The translations under genes and the position numbers were made by a program. A stretch of 64,000 nucleotides of DNA from Macrothele yani (taxonomy: Eukaryota > Arthropoda > Arachnida > Araneae > Macrothelidae): positions 42,116,905 through 42,180,904 of the forward strand of contig CM077010.1 of the NCBI GenBank assembly GCA_039090855.1, read 5' to 3'. The notes beneath the pieces were generated by a model, which was not told the DNA's origin, made no database searches, and was given only the letters and a program-made list of their open reading frames with translations. This document shows positions 31,992 to 43,567 of the stretch, one piece after another (position 1 is the stretch's first letter; each line of letters begins with the position of its first letter).

Positions 31992-32631
31992 TTCAGCGCC
32001 TTGTCTATAGGGTTCGTTTGATACTTTGCTTAAAGAGTTTTTGTTTCTGGTCCTTAAACCGTATTTTACCCAACTTGAGCAGATAAATAAAATGTAAACA
32101 AAATATCAATCAAAGAATTAGATTGCTCTTGTAGTGAGGAAGGTGTTTATTCAGATGTCATGCGAAATGTCTCAAAGCCTTGTCCTGATCTTCTTTCCTC
32201 TTCTCTATTATCACTAACAAGTTGACGCCTTTCCGTTCGGCCACTATTCGCTTCGTACTTTCTCATTCTTTCCTCGATTCGCAGCATTTTCCCCAATTAA
32301 CACCGACGGGCAAGATTTTCAGTCCTCGCTCTCTCTCTCTCTCCACTCCGTCCTACTGAATCCCCTGCAACCAAGTGAAGCCTGCTCTTTCTTCCAACCC
32401 TAGGGCAAAGAATATATAACGCGTTAGATATTCTTTGCATAGTCCCCAACGTTCCCAGGCGAAGCGGACACTCCTTAAAAACGACTTCTCTCTGTGACCC
32501 TCTCGGACTATTAACGAGTCCGCTCTCGCATATCTACGAAACCATAAATTTAACTCTCCTTCTGTTGCGATGCTGAGAAAGAAAGCCAGCCCACTGACCA
32601 ACGCGTGGAGAAAATGGCGGGAAAATTATTA
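31992..32631. other. Unassigned stretch
   Basis: Contains a short (TC)n tract near 32330-32343. No coding or element signal seen. Confidence 0.4.
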
Positions 32632-32639
32632 CCATTCGC

Positions 32640-33597
32640 TAGAGATGGAGGGACTATCGATGGCACATCGATAGCTTTGTCCAACTCAGTACATCGATAG
32701 TGCATCGATAGTTTTACGTTTTTCAATGCTGTAAGTGTAATACACGAAGATGTAAACTATTCAGCTTCCACCGATGGCTTTGGTGATTGAAATGCCCAGT
32801 TTCACCTCGTTTGTACTGGTGTCGAAAACATTGAACCCAGCCATATTGATACATGATGGCAATGCGAAATGTGACGTGCCTGCCCAGCAGGACGCACACG
32901 ACATAAAGGCAGATAGGAGTGATAACGAACGTCCGCGTAGCTCAATTGGTAGAGCGACTTATTCCGGAATGAGGGAACCCGGGTTCGAGCCCCAGCGTTG
33001 GCAAAAAGGACGGAGAAATTTACTTCGTTACAGAAACTAAAGTTAACTGCAATCAAAAGAGTAACCGATGAAGGGTATGTGGTTTTTGCACTCTGTTGAA
33101 CGTTTCAAAGGGATAAACACAAAGTCAAAAGCATTGTTCTTGTTGTTTGTGCTGGATGTTTAAAGGTACGTCAGGTGCTGAAACAGTTATTTGTTGAGAG
33201 TAAGTAATCAGTAATAATGGGTAAACATAAAATATCTTTTGTGCAACTTTATTTTTATTTTGGTAAAGATAAGTCCACACAAAATGTAACCTTTGCCGAA
33301 AGAATTACAAAACGCGTCGGGCAATAAGTCAAATCTTAGGCATAATTTAAAACGACAGCATCCAGCTGCTGTCGTTTAAAAGGTTAGTTTCAAGGTTTAT
33401 CGGAGCTTAGCTTCTTTACAATGTGGAAAAGTGAGAAAAATTCTTGTCAGAAATAATTTTTCATCCGGGAAAAAAATATTTCCCCCGAGAAACTTTGCCA
33501 ACACACTATCGATGGTACTATCGATAGTTATCGATTGTTATTTTTTGACTATCGAAAACTGTCGATAGTCAAAACAATCGATCGTTCTCCACCTCTA
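32640..33597. mobile_element. hAT-type non-autonomous element
   Basis: TIRs TAGAGATGGAGGGACTATCG (left) and TAGAGGTGGAGAACGATCGA (right, complement) lie between an 8-bp duplication CCATTCGC (32632-32639, 33598-33605), as for hAT elements. It is 958 bp including a SINE and has no transposase. Both subterminal regions are crowded with ATCGATAG-type palindromes (32657-32716 and 33508-33580). Confidence 0.85.
32868..33040 (+). repeat. SINE S4 copy 3
   Basis: CAGGACGCACACGACATAAA, head GCGTAGCTCAATTGGTAGAG, box B CCCGGGTTCGAGCCCCAG and tail GACGGAGAAATTTACTTCGT, nested in the hAT-type element. Confidence 0.82.
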
Positions 33598-33805
33598 CCA
33601 TTCGCTATCCTAAAGAGGTTACTTAAGTTCGCTTTTGATAAATATGGATGCCCAAGTTAGAAGATAATGCCGTAATAATTCCGTCAAAAGAAATCCCACA
33701 TTATTTTTTATGTATTAGATCAACTGATTTTGAGGGAACTGCATTTAAATAATGCTCCTCACACAAACATTTTGTAGCGGAAAATAGTATAATTTTTTCA
33801 ATTAC

Positions 33806-35303
33806 AGTAGCGAACAAAAGTATTTGGCGAAACACCTTTTCGACCATAATTTTTGTTCTGCTGGACCAAATCGGGTCGTTTTGGGATATGGTATGTGTTG
33901 GTTCGTGGGTTACAATGCCGCGTAGTTTGTATTTTGCTCAGAGCAAATTTGTCTTTCGAGATGGGTCATATTCAAGAGTCGCCAATTATTACCCATTTGT
34001 TTGCTGCATGTATTAATGTTTTTCTTGTGATTTTTGTAGGTTTTGTGATGTGTGTGTAGTGTGATAATAAGTCAATCTTAGGTTTTCAGAAATGGGTAAA
34101 AAGGCGGAGATCCCTGTTGGAGTTCACCAGGCGGCTGTAAACATGATGGAATCTGGAATGCGCGTCACCGACTTTGCGAGGGCCCTGAAGATCCGACACC
34201 AGTCCATTTCAGCTATCCTGCAACGTTATAACAAGACTGGCACCGTCGAGAACAGTCCGCGATGTGGTAGGCCTCGTTCCACTACGTTGCGTCAGAGTAG
34301 ACGCATCCTCCGTCGATCTCGTGCTGATCCCACCTTGACTGCTGTGGACATCGCCGCCGAATTCCGCGACAGCGACGACCTGAACGTCAGCCGAATGACC
34401 ATCTCCCGTCGTCTCATTGCCCGCCAAGAAACCGTTCACCGGAGTCATGAATCGACGAGCCAGAGTCGGGTTCGCGCGCCGTCATCGACCCTGGACCGCG
34501 GCGGTCTGGAGTAAGATGCTTTTCACCGACGAGAACAGGTTCAACTTGTTCGGAGGTGATGGCATCCGATACGTACGACGTCCGTGGGTCAGAGATTCAA
34601 CCCCCAGTTCATTCAGCCGACTGTCAAGCACAGAGGAGGATCGATCATGGTTTACGGCGCCTTCTCTCGCAATGAAATGGGCCCCATTATCAAGATTGAC
34701 GGAATAATGACCGGCCAGAGCTACACGAACATGCTCATAAACGATATCTTCCCATGGGCATACCAGAACATGCCACCCGGATGGATCATGCAGCAAGACA
34801 ACGACCCGAAGCACACCTGCAGAGCAGCGAGGGCAGCCTTCCAACAGCAACAGGTCACACTTCTAGACTGGCCAAGGCGATCTCCAGACCTCAACCCCAT
34901 CGAGCACATGTGGGGGGAGCTGGAGAGACGATGTGTATAGGGCCCAGAAGTTCGACCAGCTGTCTGCAGAATCGGCGCGAATTCCGCTGGTCACCGTCGA
35001 GAAGCTAGTGGACTCGATACCGGCCCGTTGTGCAGCTGTTATTAAGTCTCGTGGTTATCCCACTAAGTATTGGTTACTGTTTTGTCATTTTCCTCGTACT
35101 TGTTTTCTGTTATCGTTGCATTAAATGAATGTGATACACACCAACTTTTTTGGTTAATTTGTATGAACTTTGCGATTAAGCTCGGTACCTAATCTGTGTT
35201 AAGGTTTCCGATCCATCTGCATATGGGTCATGTTTACAACTGAATAACACATATCGTATCCCAAAATGACCCGATTTGGTCCAGCAGAAAAAAATTATGG
35301 TCG
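33806..35303 (+). mobile_element. Tc1-like DD34E transposon, right end clipped
   Basis: The left end starts after TA (33804-33805) with CAGTAGCGAACAAAAGTATT. An inner ~58-bp block (ACCATAATTTTTGTTCTGCT, GGACCAAATCGGGTCGTTTT) recurs inverted at 35240-35303. The outer ~36 bp of the right TIR is missing, so the element could not be mobilised from this copy. Confidence 0.82.
34092..35066 (+). pseudogene. Tc1-like transposase, catalytic triad kept, three frameshifts
   Basis: Starts MGKKAEIPVGVHQAAVNMME with a paired helix-turn-helix DNA-binding region (VTDFARALKIRHQSISAILQ) and the GRPRSTT hinge. The frame changes near 34430 (to AKKPFTGVMNRRARVGFARR and KMLFTDENRFNLFGGDG, first Asp), near 34590 (to KHRGGSIMVYGAFSRNEMGP, WIMQQDNDPKHTCRAARAAF with the second Asp, and RSPDLNPIEHMWGELERR with the Glu) and near 34935 (to VDSIPARCAAVIKSRGYPTK at the C-terminus). 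There are 34 residues between the second Asp and the Glu. It is recently broken: the body is otherwise well conserved and the three core residues are intact. Confidence 0.87.
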
Positions 35304-35459
35304 TAGATCATACTGAAAGTAATGAGCAAAGCTCCAGTACAGAGGCAGATTGCGCACTGGAAGAATGTTAGTTCCTCCACAGGTAGTGCCATCTCTTATT
35401 GTAGCCAAGAATGCCAAATGACGTCACCAGCGTCAGTCATGTGACCAAACAGACGCGAG

Positions 35460-35630
35460 GAGAAATGGCCGACAATGATTCATCGTTCTGTCAGCGTTCT
35501 GTGATTCAGTTCCTTACAAAAGAAGAAATTCCGTCTGCCGATATTCCCACGTATACTTCAGCGTGCATACGGAGATGCTTGTATGGATGCCAGTAGTGTG
35601 AGAAGGTGGGTGAAACCAAAAATTTAGTCT
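35460..35630 (+). pseudogene. Mariner transposase N-terminal relic
   Basis: RQRSVIQFLTKEEIPSADI in one frame continues after a frameshift as LQRAYGDACMDASSVRRWV in another. Together these are the first helix-turn-helix of a mariner transposase of the 'IDIHxRLxxxYGDxxxDxSxVRRWV' type. Nothing downstream is recognisable. Confidence 0.65.
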
Positions 35631-36118
35631 GTTTCACAAAACTTAACGGTCAGCCTCCCCAGCAAAAAACACAACTGCTGGGAAAAAGCTGGCAGTGATG
35701 GGTCACTGCTGTCTGAAAGTTGCCGCTCTCGGCAAGGTAGCGGTCCGTTGGTGGCAGCGCCATTGATGGCCAGGAAGCATCGCCGTGGATTGCGGACCTC
35801 CAAGCAATTGCCACTAGTGGCCTGTAGTTGGCAACCTAAGCAACCCTAATACGAGGTGGAAGCAACGGGACTGCGCACGCGCAGAAGTAAAACCTTGAAA
35901 AAATAAATTTGGGAATACATGAAAGCAACACGTGCTGTGTCTCTCGTGGTACCAGTTAGATGGCGACGACGCTATCGTCATCGTCTTATTTGAGTGGATG
36001 TTAAAAAAGGAAAAACCATATGTAGAAAAGCGAATTAATTTCCTAATAAAATTTCACGTCGACGAAGATTACCGTCTGAAGAAAATTATATAAATTATTG
36101 TTAATCAGCTGCAAGAAA
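35631..36118. other. Unassigned stretch
   Basis: 35650-35860 is GC-richer and repeats CTGCTGG, CTGGCA and TGATGG words, resembling 37845-38030. It may be two halves of one decayed element. No coding signal was seen. Confidence 0.35.
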
Positions 36119-36120
36119 TA

Positions 36121-37504
36121 CACTGCTGGCCACCCAAAATACAACACCAAGAAGGAAGCATCCGATTGGCAGGAAATTCGCAGCATGCGTCGCCCGCGAG
36201 AGGACATGCAAACGATTAGCATTACAGGGCATATGCAAACCATGTGCGCCCGGCACGCCACCGAGAAGCAATAGAAGAAGGGTGCACAGAAGGCGGGGTG
36301 TAAGTAGTAGAAGTGTGTTGTGCTGCCGGACCTGTGCGTGGGAAGTTTCCTGATGCCTCGTCGCAGAATACGGCAGTCATTCCAGCACGTTTCGGGGCTC
36401 GAAAGCGGACGAATAGTGGCTTATCGCGACAGCGGTTTATCATACCGAGACATCGGCGCCCGTGTGGAACGACATCCAGCCACAGTGAGGCGAGTATGGA
36501 TTCGGTGGGTGCAGGAGGGATGGACGAACCGACGTGAGCGATTGCCGCACCACCGAACGACAGGACCGGCATGTTGTGCGGCGGGCATTGACGCCTCGCA
36601 CCGCCACATCGCGAGCGTTAGCTCCGGAATTAGGGTGTGTTGCGCAACAACTTGGGTCAGCACGTACCGTTCGACGTCGTCTGTAGGAGCGGTGACTTGT
36701 CGCACGGCGCCCATTGTTCCGATTACTATTGACGTCACACCACCGGCGAGTGCTGCGGCAGTGGGCCGTTGAACGCCGCACCTGGACTACGGAATGGCAC
36801 GACATTGTCTTCTCCGACGAATCCCGCTTCTGCTAGCACGATGGTCGGATCCGCGTGTGGCGGTACCGCGGCGAGAGACTGAATGACGCCTGCACTATGC
36901 ATCGCCATACCGGTCCGTCGCCTGGCGTTATGGTTTGGGGCGCAATTGGATATGACACCCGCACCCTTCTGGTACACATCGCCGGTACACTCAACAGCCA
37001 CCGCTACATCTCTGACGTTTTAGAGCCTGTGGTACTGCCTTACCTGCAGGACCTGCCGGCGGCGACGTTTCAACAGGACAATGCGCGCCCGCACGTGGCA
37101 CGCATCGTGCAACAGTTCTTCATGGCCCTCCAGGTGTCACTGCTGCCGTGGCCCGCCCGTTCTCCCGATATGTCGCCCATCGAACACGTCTGGTCGCTGA
37201 TCGGCAACCGAGCATCACCCGCGGCAACGCCTGATTAACTGTGGCAACGTGTGGAAGCAGCCTGGACCGACCTAACCCCAAAGCCCACATATAAAGCCTC
37301 TTTCGTTCGATGCCGCGGCGTGTAGCGGCCGTTATTGCCAGCCATGGGGGTCACACGAACTATTGATGTCTGCGTGTTCCGCAAGTCGCACTGGCCTGTG
37401 TAAGCTCAATCGTTTCATCTTTGTAGCTGTTGTTATGTGTCCAGTAAATCTGGCTTTGCTATCTGGTGTCCTTCTTGGTGTTGCATTTTGGGTGGCCAGC
37501 AGTG
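36121..37504 (+). mobile_element. Tc1-like DD34E transposon, copy 2
   Basis: The same TIRs as 8564-9973 (CACTGCTGGCCACCCAAAAT; TTTTGGGTGGCCAGCAGTG). TA is on the left (36119-36120) and AA on the right, one base decayed. Length 1384 bp, plus-strand transposase. Confidence 0.92.
36320..37290 (+). pseudogene. Tc1-like transposase, frameshifted (copy 2)
   Basis: The N-terminal helix-turn-helix SGRIVAYRDSGLSYRDIGAR and RHPATVRRVWIRWVQEGW is followed by a frame change. The core contains HDIVFSDESRFC (first Asp, ~36800-36835) and a TAG stop created by a 6-base deletion relative to copy 1. GVMVWGAIGYDTRTLLVHIA, TFQQDNARPHVARIVQQFFM (second Asp) and PDMSPIEHVWSLIGN (Glu) follow; the spacing is 34. 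It differs from copy 1 by different lesions, so the two decayed independently. Confidence 0.86.
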
Positions 37505-38009
37505 AATCCAGTTACTCTCATATATTCATGGCGAAAATTCCTGCACATTCATTTACTAGCAAAATTCGTGCACTAACACATAGAGCATCGAGAATATAGA
37601 CAGCCATGAAAAAGTAGTAAGTTCTGTGAAAAAAAAAGGGGGGGGGGGTAGTTGAGCCCTTTGGCAAACAGCGGTTATTTTTTGTTTTATATGGGTATTA
37701 CTGGAGAATTTTTAGACAAGATTTGACAAGCCGTCAGTAACGTCACGTGATTGCCGGCTGTCACTGTCGGGAAACTAGCGGATCACATTAGGTTAGCCAT
37801 CTTTATGTCACGTGCTTGAAAGGCCGTTTGTGGCAACCACTGCCTGTGATGGATAACTGATGGCCTTGCTCTGCCATATGACAACTGATGGGGTGCGAAC
37901 TGTTGGCCAGCTGCTGGCATGAACTGATGGACCATGTGCTGGACGCCGTGACATTTCATGGACGAGTGCTGGTCCACTGCTGGCTACCAGCGATGGCTTG
38001 AGTGCTGGC
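37505..38009. other. Unassigned stretch with G-run and CTGATGG-rich segment
   Basis: A ten-base G run at about 37639-37649 and a segment (37845-38030) rich in CTGATGG, GCTGGCA and GTGCTGG words. No coding motif. Confidence 0.35.
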
Positions 38010-39120
38010 CCTGCAACACTGTTTTTGCTGGGCCGTATAGGTCGCCGTCAAACAACCTCTATGGAGCACAACAAGAAAAGGGTTGATGCTTTAATTCGTG
38101 CTGACAGTCCTGTGACTGTGAAGGAAATGCGACGAACTTAGAACACAACGCCGTTCAAGAAAAGATTAGCAGTTTGGGATATCGGAAAATTGTGCCTGCT
38201 GGATTCCACTTATACTGACAGAAGACCACAAAGGTCAGCGCAAAAGTATCTCGTCACAACAGCTGGCCCGGTATCGAAATTAATGTTACCGATTTTTCCC
38301 AGTACTGTGAGAAGTGACGAAAGTTGGTTCCACCATTTCGAACCTGAAACAAAACCCCAGAGCATGGAATGGCATCTTAATTCACCAAACAGGAAGAACC
38401 CTGAGACAGCCGCCCCGGTGGCGCAGTGGTCTAAGCGATGGCCTCTGATCATTCGTCCGAACGGGGTCCGGATTCGAATCCCGGTGAGGCATGGATGTTG
38501 TGTTTGTCTTACGGCACTGGCTCTCTCCCTTCCCTGGAACCAGTGACCCTAAATTAGGGACGGGCGACTGCTTATAGCCCATTGAGTTGCTCACGGTGGT
38601 CGTTAAACCTCCAAACAAAAACAAAAACAAAAAGAACCCTGAGACAGTTCCGACAGCTGCAAAGGTTGTAAGAACACTCTTTTGGCACACAGATGGGTGC
38701 GTTACGGTTTATTTTATTTTATTTATTTTTTGGAGCCTGAACAAACCGTAATTGCAGCTCCTCATGTGCAAGCATTAGAAAAGCTCCACCGTGCATTTCG
38801 TGATGAACAGCCGGGAAAAGAAAGACATCCTCCAGCACGACAACGTTAAACCACACTTTGCTTGCTAGTTTGAACTCGGAAAAAAATCCAGAAATCCGGA
38901 TGGAAACTTTTCACCTCACCCTGCTTACAGCCCTGATCTGGCACCCTCCAACTATCATTTTTTGGATTCCTGTAAAGGACCCAATATGCGGCCAACACTC
39001 CCAGGGCACGGAAACCATACAGTAAACTGTACGTGGGTGTCTTTGTGCAACTGGAAAGGAGTTATTTTGCAAGGACATCTTTAAAGTGCCAGAACGATGG
39101 GAAAAAGAAACAAATTAAGG
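38010..39120 (+). pseudogene. Mariner transposase relic with SINE S1
   Basis: Highly decayed. Readable pieces are TVRSDESWFHHFEPETKPQS (first Asp), then after the SINE TAAKVVRTLFWHTDGCVTV, DILQHDNVKPHFAC (second Asp) and AYSPDLAPSNYHFLDSC, where the third catalytic Asp is Asn. The reading frame is broken many times, and no TIR was identified on either side. Confidence 0.75.
38410..38631 (+). mobile_element. SINE S1, full copy
   Basis: GTGGCGCAGTGGTCTAAGCG head, ATTCGAATCCCGGTGAGGCA box B region, full body and an (AAAAAC)n tail. The target duplication AAGAACCCTGAGACAG (16 bp) is at 38394-38409 and 38632-38647, inside the mariner relic. Confidence 0.93.
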
Positions 39121-39464
39121 TATGTACATTAAGATGTCGTACTTATTTCCTCAATCGTTACAAGTCGTAATTTTTAAAACATTGTTGCTCATTAATTTCG
39201 GTATAGCCCTCGGAAAATAGACTGATTCAAAGACAACTGCATCAGTTAGTGCCGTCAACCATTCGCCACGAAAAATGAACCAAAAATATACATACTCCAC
39301 AACAGTTGTTTTCAAATAATGACGACACTTTTCGTCAATCCTGTGTGAAGAAATATCTGTTTTCGTTCAAACTACAGTAATTTCACCGAGTATCTGAGGT
39401 GAGAGTTTCTGGCTAATCGCCCAAGTAAGCCAAGGCTAGAGTGAAGGATTAGGCATAGGTGGTG

Positions 39465-39575
39465 AATCTGTTCCTTCGTGGAACCAATGACCAAAAATTA
39501 CACATGGACCGGTGACTTCTTATAGCTTCAGATGCTCAGTGTTCATTCGGTAACTCCCCCCCCCAAAAAAAAAGC
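39465..39575 (+). repeat. SINE S1 3' fragment, degenerate
   Basis: TTCCTTCGTGGAACCAATGA, CCGGTGACTTCTTATAGCTT and a final C-run/A-run match the S1 body. The head is missing. Confidence 0.55.
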
Positions 39576-39739
39576 CATCGGAATCTCTTAAGAGAAAGAA
39601 ACGTTTTCCCACAAATTTGGTTAAAATGTGTTTTGAAGCACAACGGCGCAAAACCAGCCTTTCGGCGAACTCCCGCTTTGCTTGCATCCCACAAATGTGT
39701 CTGTTTCATGCGTAAGGCACTTATATACTGAGTGGACAT

Positions 39740-40715
39740 ATTATTATGACCACTAGACCATTTTATGCAAAGTAGCTATCTCGGAGATGCTGCGGACGCA
39801 AGATGGCTGAATCGGTGCAAAAAGGGAACGCTGGAGGCGTGTAGAGATTAATGAAGTGCACTGCGCAAGAAATAATGGGTAACAGACGCGATTTGACGAA
39901 CCTTGAATGTGGAAATGGTCTTATGTGCTCGAAGCATTGGTGCAAGCATTAGCAAAACGGCTGCACTTGTGAAATGTTCGAGGCCAGCAGTGTACAAAGA
40001 GCATTGTTAAAATGTACAAAGAGTGGACCACCAGTCAAAGAACCGGGTCTAAGAGCAAGGCGTGTGGTCGTCAACGGCTATACTGGATGCTCGAGCTGAA
40101 CGGAGAGTAGGCAGACTTGTTCAGTCCAACAGAAGGTCAGCACTTTGTTAGATTACAGATAATCTAAAATCAGAGACCAAATTCGATGGCCTCTCAACGT
40201 AAGTTCGCCACGCATTACATCGTATGGGGTGCAAAAGCAGACGCTCTGTCTGTGAGTCATAGCAACAAGGAAAAAACGCCTCCAGTTCTTTCAGGAACGC
40301 AAGAATTGGACAATGAATGAGGAAATAAGGGTTATGTAGTCCGACGAATTATGTTTCCAACTACGTCATGGAGATGGAAAGGTGAGGATATGGAGACAGT
40401 AGCGGGAGAGCATGGACACACCTTGCGTCGACACTACTCTTAAAGCTTGCGGGGGCAACGCTTTGATCTGGGGCATCTTTTCGTAGGAGTATTTGGACTC
40501 TTTGATTCATGTGGAGCAATGACTGACCACCCAAATTTATTTAAATATAGTGGCCGAGAAAATCCACTTTGATATGTTGTTGGTTTATCCCAATGGAGAT
40601 GGATACTTCCCACAGGCCAATGCTCAATGTCATAATGCTTACAGTGTATGCAAATGGTTTGAGGGGCATCACGGAGACTTTTTTCCTGCTACAGTGGCTT
40701 CTAGTATTTATTAAG
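39740..40715 (+). pseudogene. Tc1-like relic, 3'-truncated
   Basis: The left TIR-like block (GTGGACATATTATTATGACC) resembles the ends of the 30.8-32.0 kb element. Downstream text follows the same transposase plan at low similarity: a start-like 'atgggtaacagacgcgattt', 'gtccgacgaattatg' (where the first Asp should lie), 'tatggagacagt', 'ttgatctggggcatc' and 'gccaatgctcaatgtcataa'. It stops before the Glu motif. No open frame survives. Confidence 0.6.
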
Positions 40716-41039
40716 TATCAAATTACGTGACCATTACGCACAGATTCTCGCTAGTACAATAGGCAAATGTTTAGAGTAGTGTTCAATTCAGACTGCCAGT
40801 GTTAAGCCTTATAGACAGGTGCAGATGAACTCAAATGAAAGTTTAAACATGTCTAAACCTGCTCGTGTTTGGTTACCTATTGTCCCTCTCCTCCATCAAT
40901 ACTTATTTCTTCCATCCCCAAATGTTGGCAGATTCACGCTCTGACCTGTTACGTAAGAAGTTGAGTGTCCAAATGATTTTGTAGGTAATCAGACATAATC
41001 AGTAACTTATAAAATCTTCGTTTTTCGTTTCACCCGATT
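40716..41039. other. Unassigned stretch
   Basis: No recognisable signal. Confidence 0.4.
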
Positions 41040-43345
41040 ATTAAACAAGAAAGATGACACCGAATTTTCGGGTGTAATAAGAACGTCTTTTGAATCCGTT
41101 CTGACGCAAATTAAATTTATCAAAGCTATTCAAAGGCAATGGAACCGGTATGGAAAACAATAGTATCTGACGGAAGAAAGAAGTTTTTCAATCGGGTCTT
41201 TAATCTCTCAGATATTGCTGTAAACGGAATCGTGAGCTTACGAACTCTTAGAAACAGAGTTATCGACAAAAATAAGATGTGACCTTACGTCCCCTGGTGG
41301 GAAAACCATGCATTATTTTAGGAAGAAAGTATTCGCAAAAGGTTTATCCATATGAGCAGCATCGGTCCAAGAAAAACAAATTTAGTCGAGTTTTCAGGAG
41401 CCAAGATTTTGCTACAAATACATCAGAAGCAGCAATAAACACCCATGACCCCTGGTGGCCAAACCATTTTTTATAAAACATTAGAAATTATGTGAAAAAT
41501 ATTTTCCATCAGGTCTTGTATGCGATACAGGAAGAATTTTTTTAAATCGGAGTTTTAGGAGCAGAAAACGCAATTTACATTTATGCGCCCTAGCGGAAAG
41601 TCTAAATGATTTACGTGAAATTTTGAATTTATAGGAAAAACATTTCGCATCGGAAACACTATTCAACAACGAAGGAATTTTTCAAATTGGACTTTTAGAA
41701 GTAGAGATATTGACAAAAATCAGATATACATCTTCGCCTCCTGGCGTAGAAACAATGCATTATTTTAAGAAGATAATGTTTCTAAAAGGTTTGTCGACAC
41801 GAGTAGTATCGGTCTACAGACGACGTTTTTTTCAATCGAAAATTTAGAAGCTCCTATTTTGCTGCAAATACATCAGACGCGGAAATTAAGATTTACGCCC
41901 CCTGGTGGCCAAACCATTTTTTTTTACAAAAATTAGAAATTATGTGCAAACGATTTTCCATCAGGAGCTGTTTCCGGTGCAGAAAGAATTTTTCAAATCG
42001 GAGATTTCGAAGCAGAGATATAGGGAGAAACGCAATTTAGCTTTACGCTACCCAGCGGAAAGTCTATGATTTACTTGAAAATTTTAAAATTATATGAAGC
42101 ACATGTCACACTGGAAACACTATCCAACAAAGAAGGAATTTTTCAAATCGAACCCTTAGAAGTAGAGATATTGACAAAAATAAGATATACATCTACGCTC
42201 CCTGGCGTAGAAACCATGCACTATTTCAAGAAGAAAATGTTCCTAAAAGGTTTGTCGACATGAGTTCTATCGGTCTACAAACGACGTTTTTTTTTTATCG
42301 AGAAGTTAGAAGCTCATCGAGAATTTAGAAGCTGGAAATACATCAGAAGCGGAAATTAAGATTTACGCTCCCTGGTGGCCAAACCATTTTTTTTTACAAA
42401 AATTAGAAATTATGTGCAAACGATTTCCCATCAGGAGGTGTATCCGGTGCAGAAAAAACTTTTCAAATCGGAGATTTAGAAGCAGAAACATAGGGAGAAA
42501 CGCAATTTACCTTTACGCCCCCTAGCGGAAACTCTATGAAGTACTTGAAAATTTTGAAATTATATAAAAAACATGTCACATGGAAAACACTATCCAACAA
42601 AGAAGGAATTATTCAAATCGGACTCCTAGAAGTAGGGGTATTGACATAAATAAGATATACATCCACGCTCCCTGGCGGAGAAACTGTGCGAAATTTAAGG
42701 AAGAAAATATTCCGAAAAGGTTTATCGATGTGAGTGGCATCATTCTACGAACGAATTTTTTCGATCGATATTTTAGAAGCTCAAATTTTATGGCAAATAC
42801 ATCAGAAGCAAAAATTAACGCTTACGCCCCTGGTGGCCAAAGTATTCTTTACCAAAAATTCGAATGATATGTAAAAGACTTTCCATCGGGAGATGTTTTC
42901 GCTGAAAAATATAATTTCAAATCGGAGTTTTAGGAGAAGAGTTATTGGGGAAAATGTTATTTACTTTTACGCCCCCTAGCGGAAAATCTATGCTTAATTT
43001 GAAAAAGAAACTGTATCTAAATCACTCTTCGACATAAATGGAATCGAAAGATGAAAGAATTTTTTTAATCGGATGTTTAGAAGCAAATATGTGGATCAAA
43101 ACGTTATTTTGAATACGACATCATCTGCATTTACGCTCTCTAGCAACAAAATTGTACATCGTAAAAAAAAAAAACGAAATAAGGGATCATCATTCGCACA
43201 TTTCAAGCTTCGGAATGCAAAAATAATTTTTCAAATCGGACTAATAGTTGCAGAGATACCGTGGGTACAGAGGGACGGACAGACGGACGGACAAACCGAT
43301 AACAGAAGCACGATCTTTTTTTACAAAAGACGTGCTAAAAATTAG
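41040..43345 (+). mobile_element. Satellite-cored element (family B), copy 1
   Basis: The interior is higher-order tandem repeat of ~460 bp (CTGGTGGCCAAACCATTTTT recurs near 41453, 41900, 42376 and 42833). It is built from shorter related units that share 'tttttcaaatcgga', 'agaagcagagatat' and 'tacgccccctagcgg'. Left text CACCGAATTTTCGGGTGTAA and right text GACGGACGGACAAACCGATA, then AAGACGTGCTAAAAA, are shared with the inverted copy at 53245-55530. Near the ends AGCACGTCTTT-like sequences are inverted, a possible short TIR. It has no transposase. The ORFs inside are translated satellite. Confidence 0.75.
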
Positions 43346-43499
43346 TTTTGTGGGAAAATGACTGCATGTGATAGACGAATATGAGCTTGAGATTTGAAAT
43401 CAGCAAATCGAAACCAAGAAGAATCTCAAGCCATAAAATTTATTTCCTTAAGCTGCGAGGTCTTAAGAGCAATTCTTGCATTTCTTATTAAGATGAAAG

Positions 43500-43560
43500 A
43501 AAAGCTCTAAAAAAATAAATTTACCGTCTTATGCACGATAGGTTAAAAAACTTTATTTAA
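43500..43560 (-). repeat. Left partner of a ~60-bp inverted repeat around PLE-2
   Basis: CTTATGCACGATAGGTTAAA and flanking bases are the complement of 46455-46525 (TTTTTAACCTATCGTGCATA, then GTAAATTTATTTT). The two lie ~2.9 kb apart in inverted orientation on either side of a family A copy and PLE-2. Confidence 0.7.
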
Positions 43561-43567
43561 AATATTT

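Noticed and set aside
32927..33005. Functional tRNA gene
   Set aside because: A and B boxes are good, but the same sequence with the same 3' body recurs at 29.1 and 29.5 kb and the anticodon loop is irregular, so it is a SINE head.
37845..38030. Tandem repeat based on CTGATGG/GCTGG words
   Set aside because: The words recur without a constant period; I could not define a unit.
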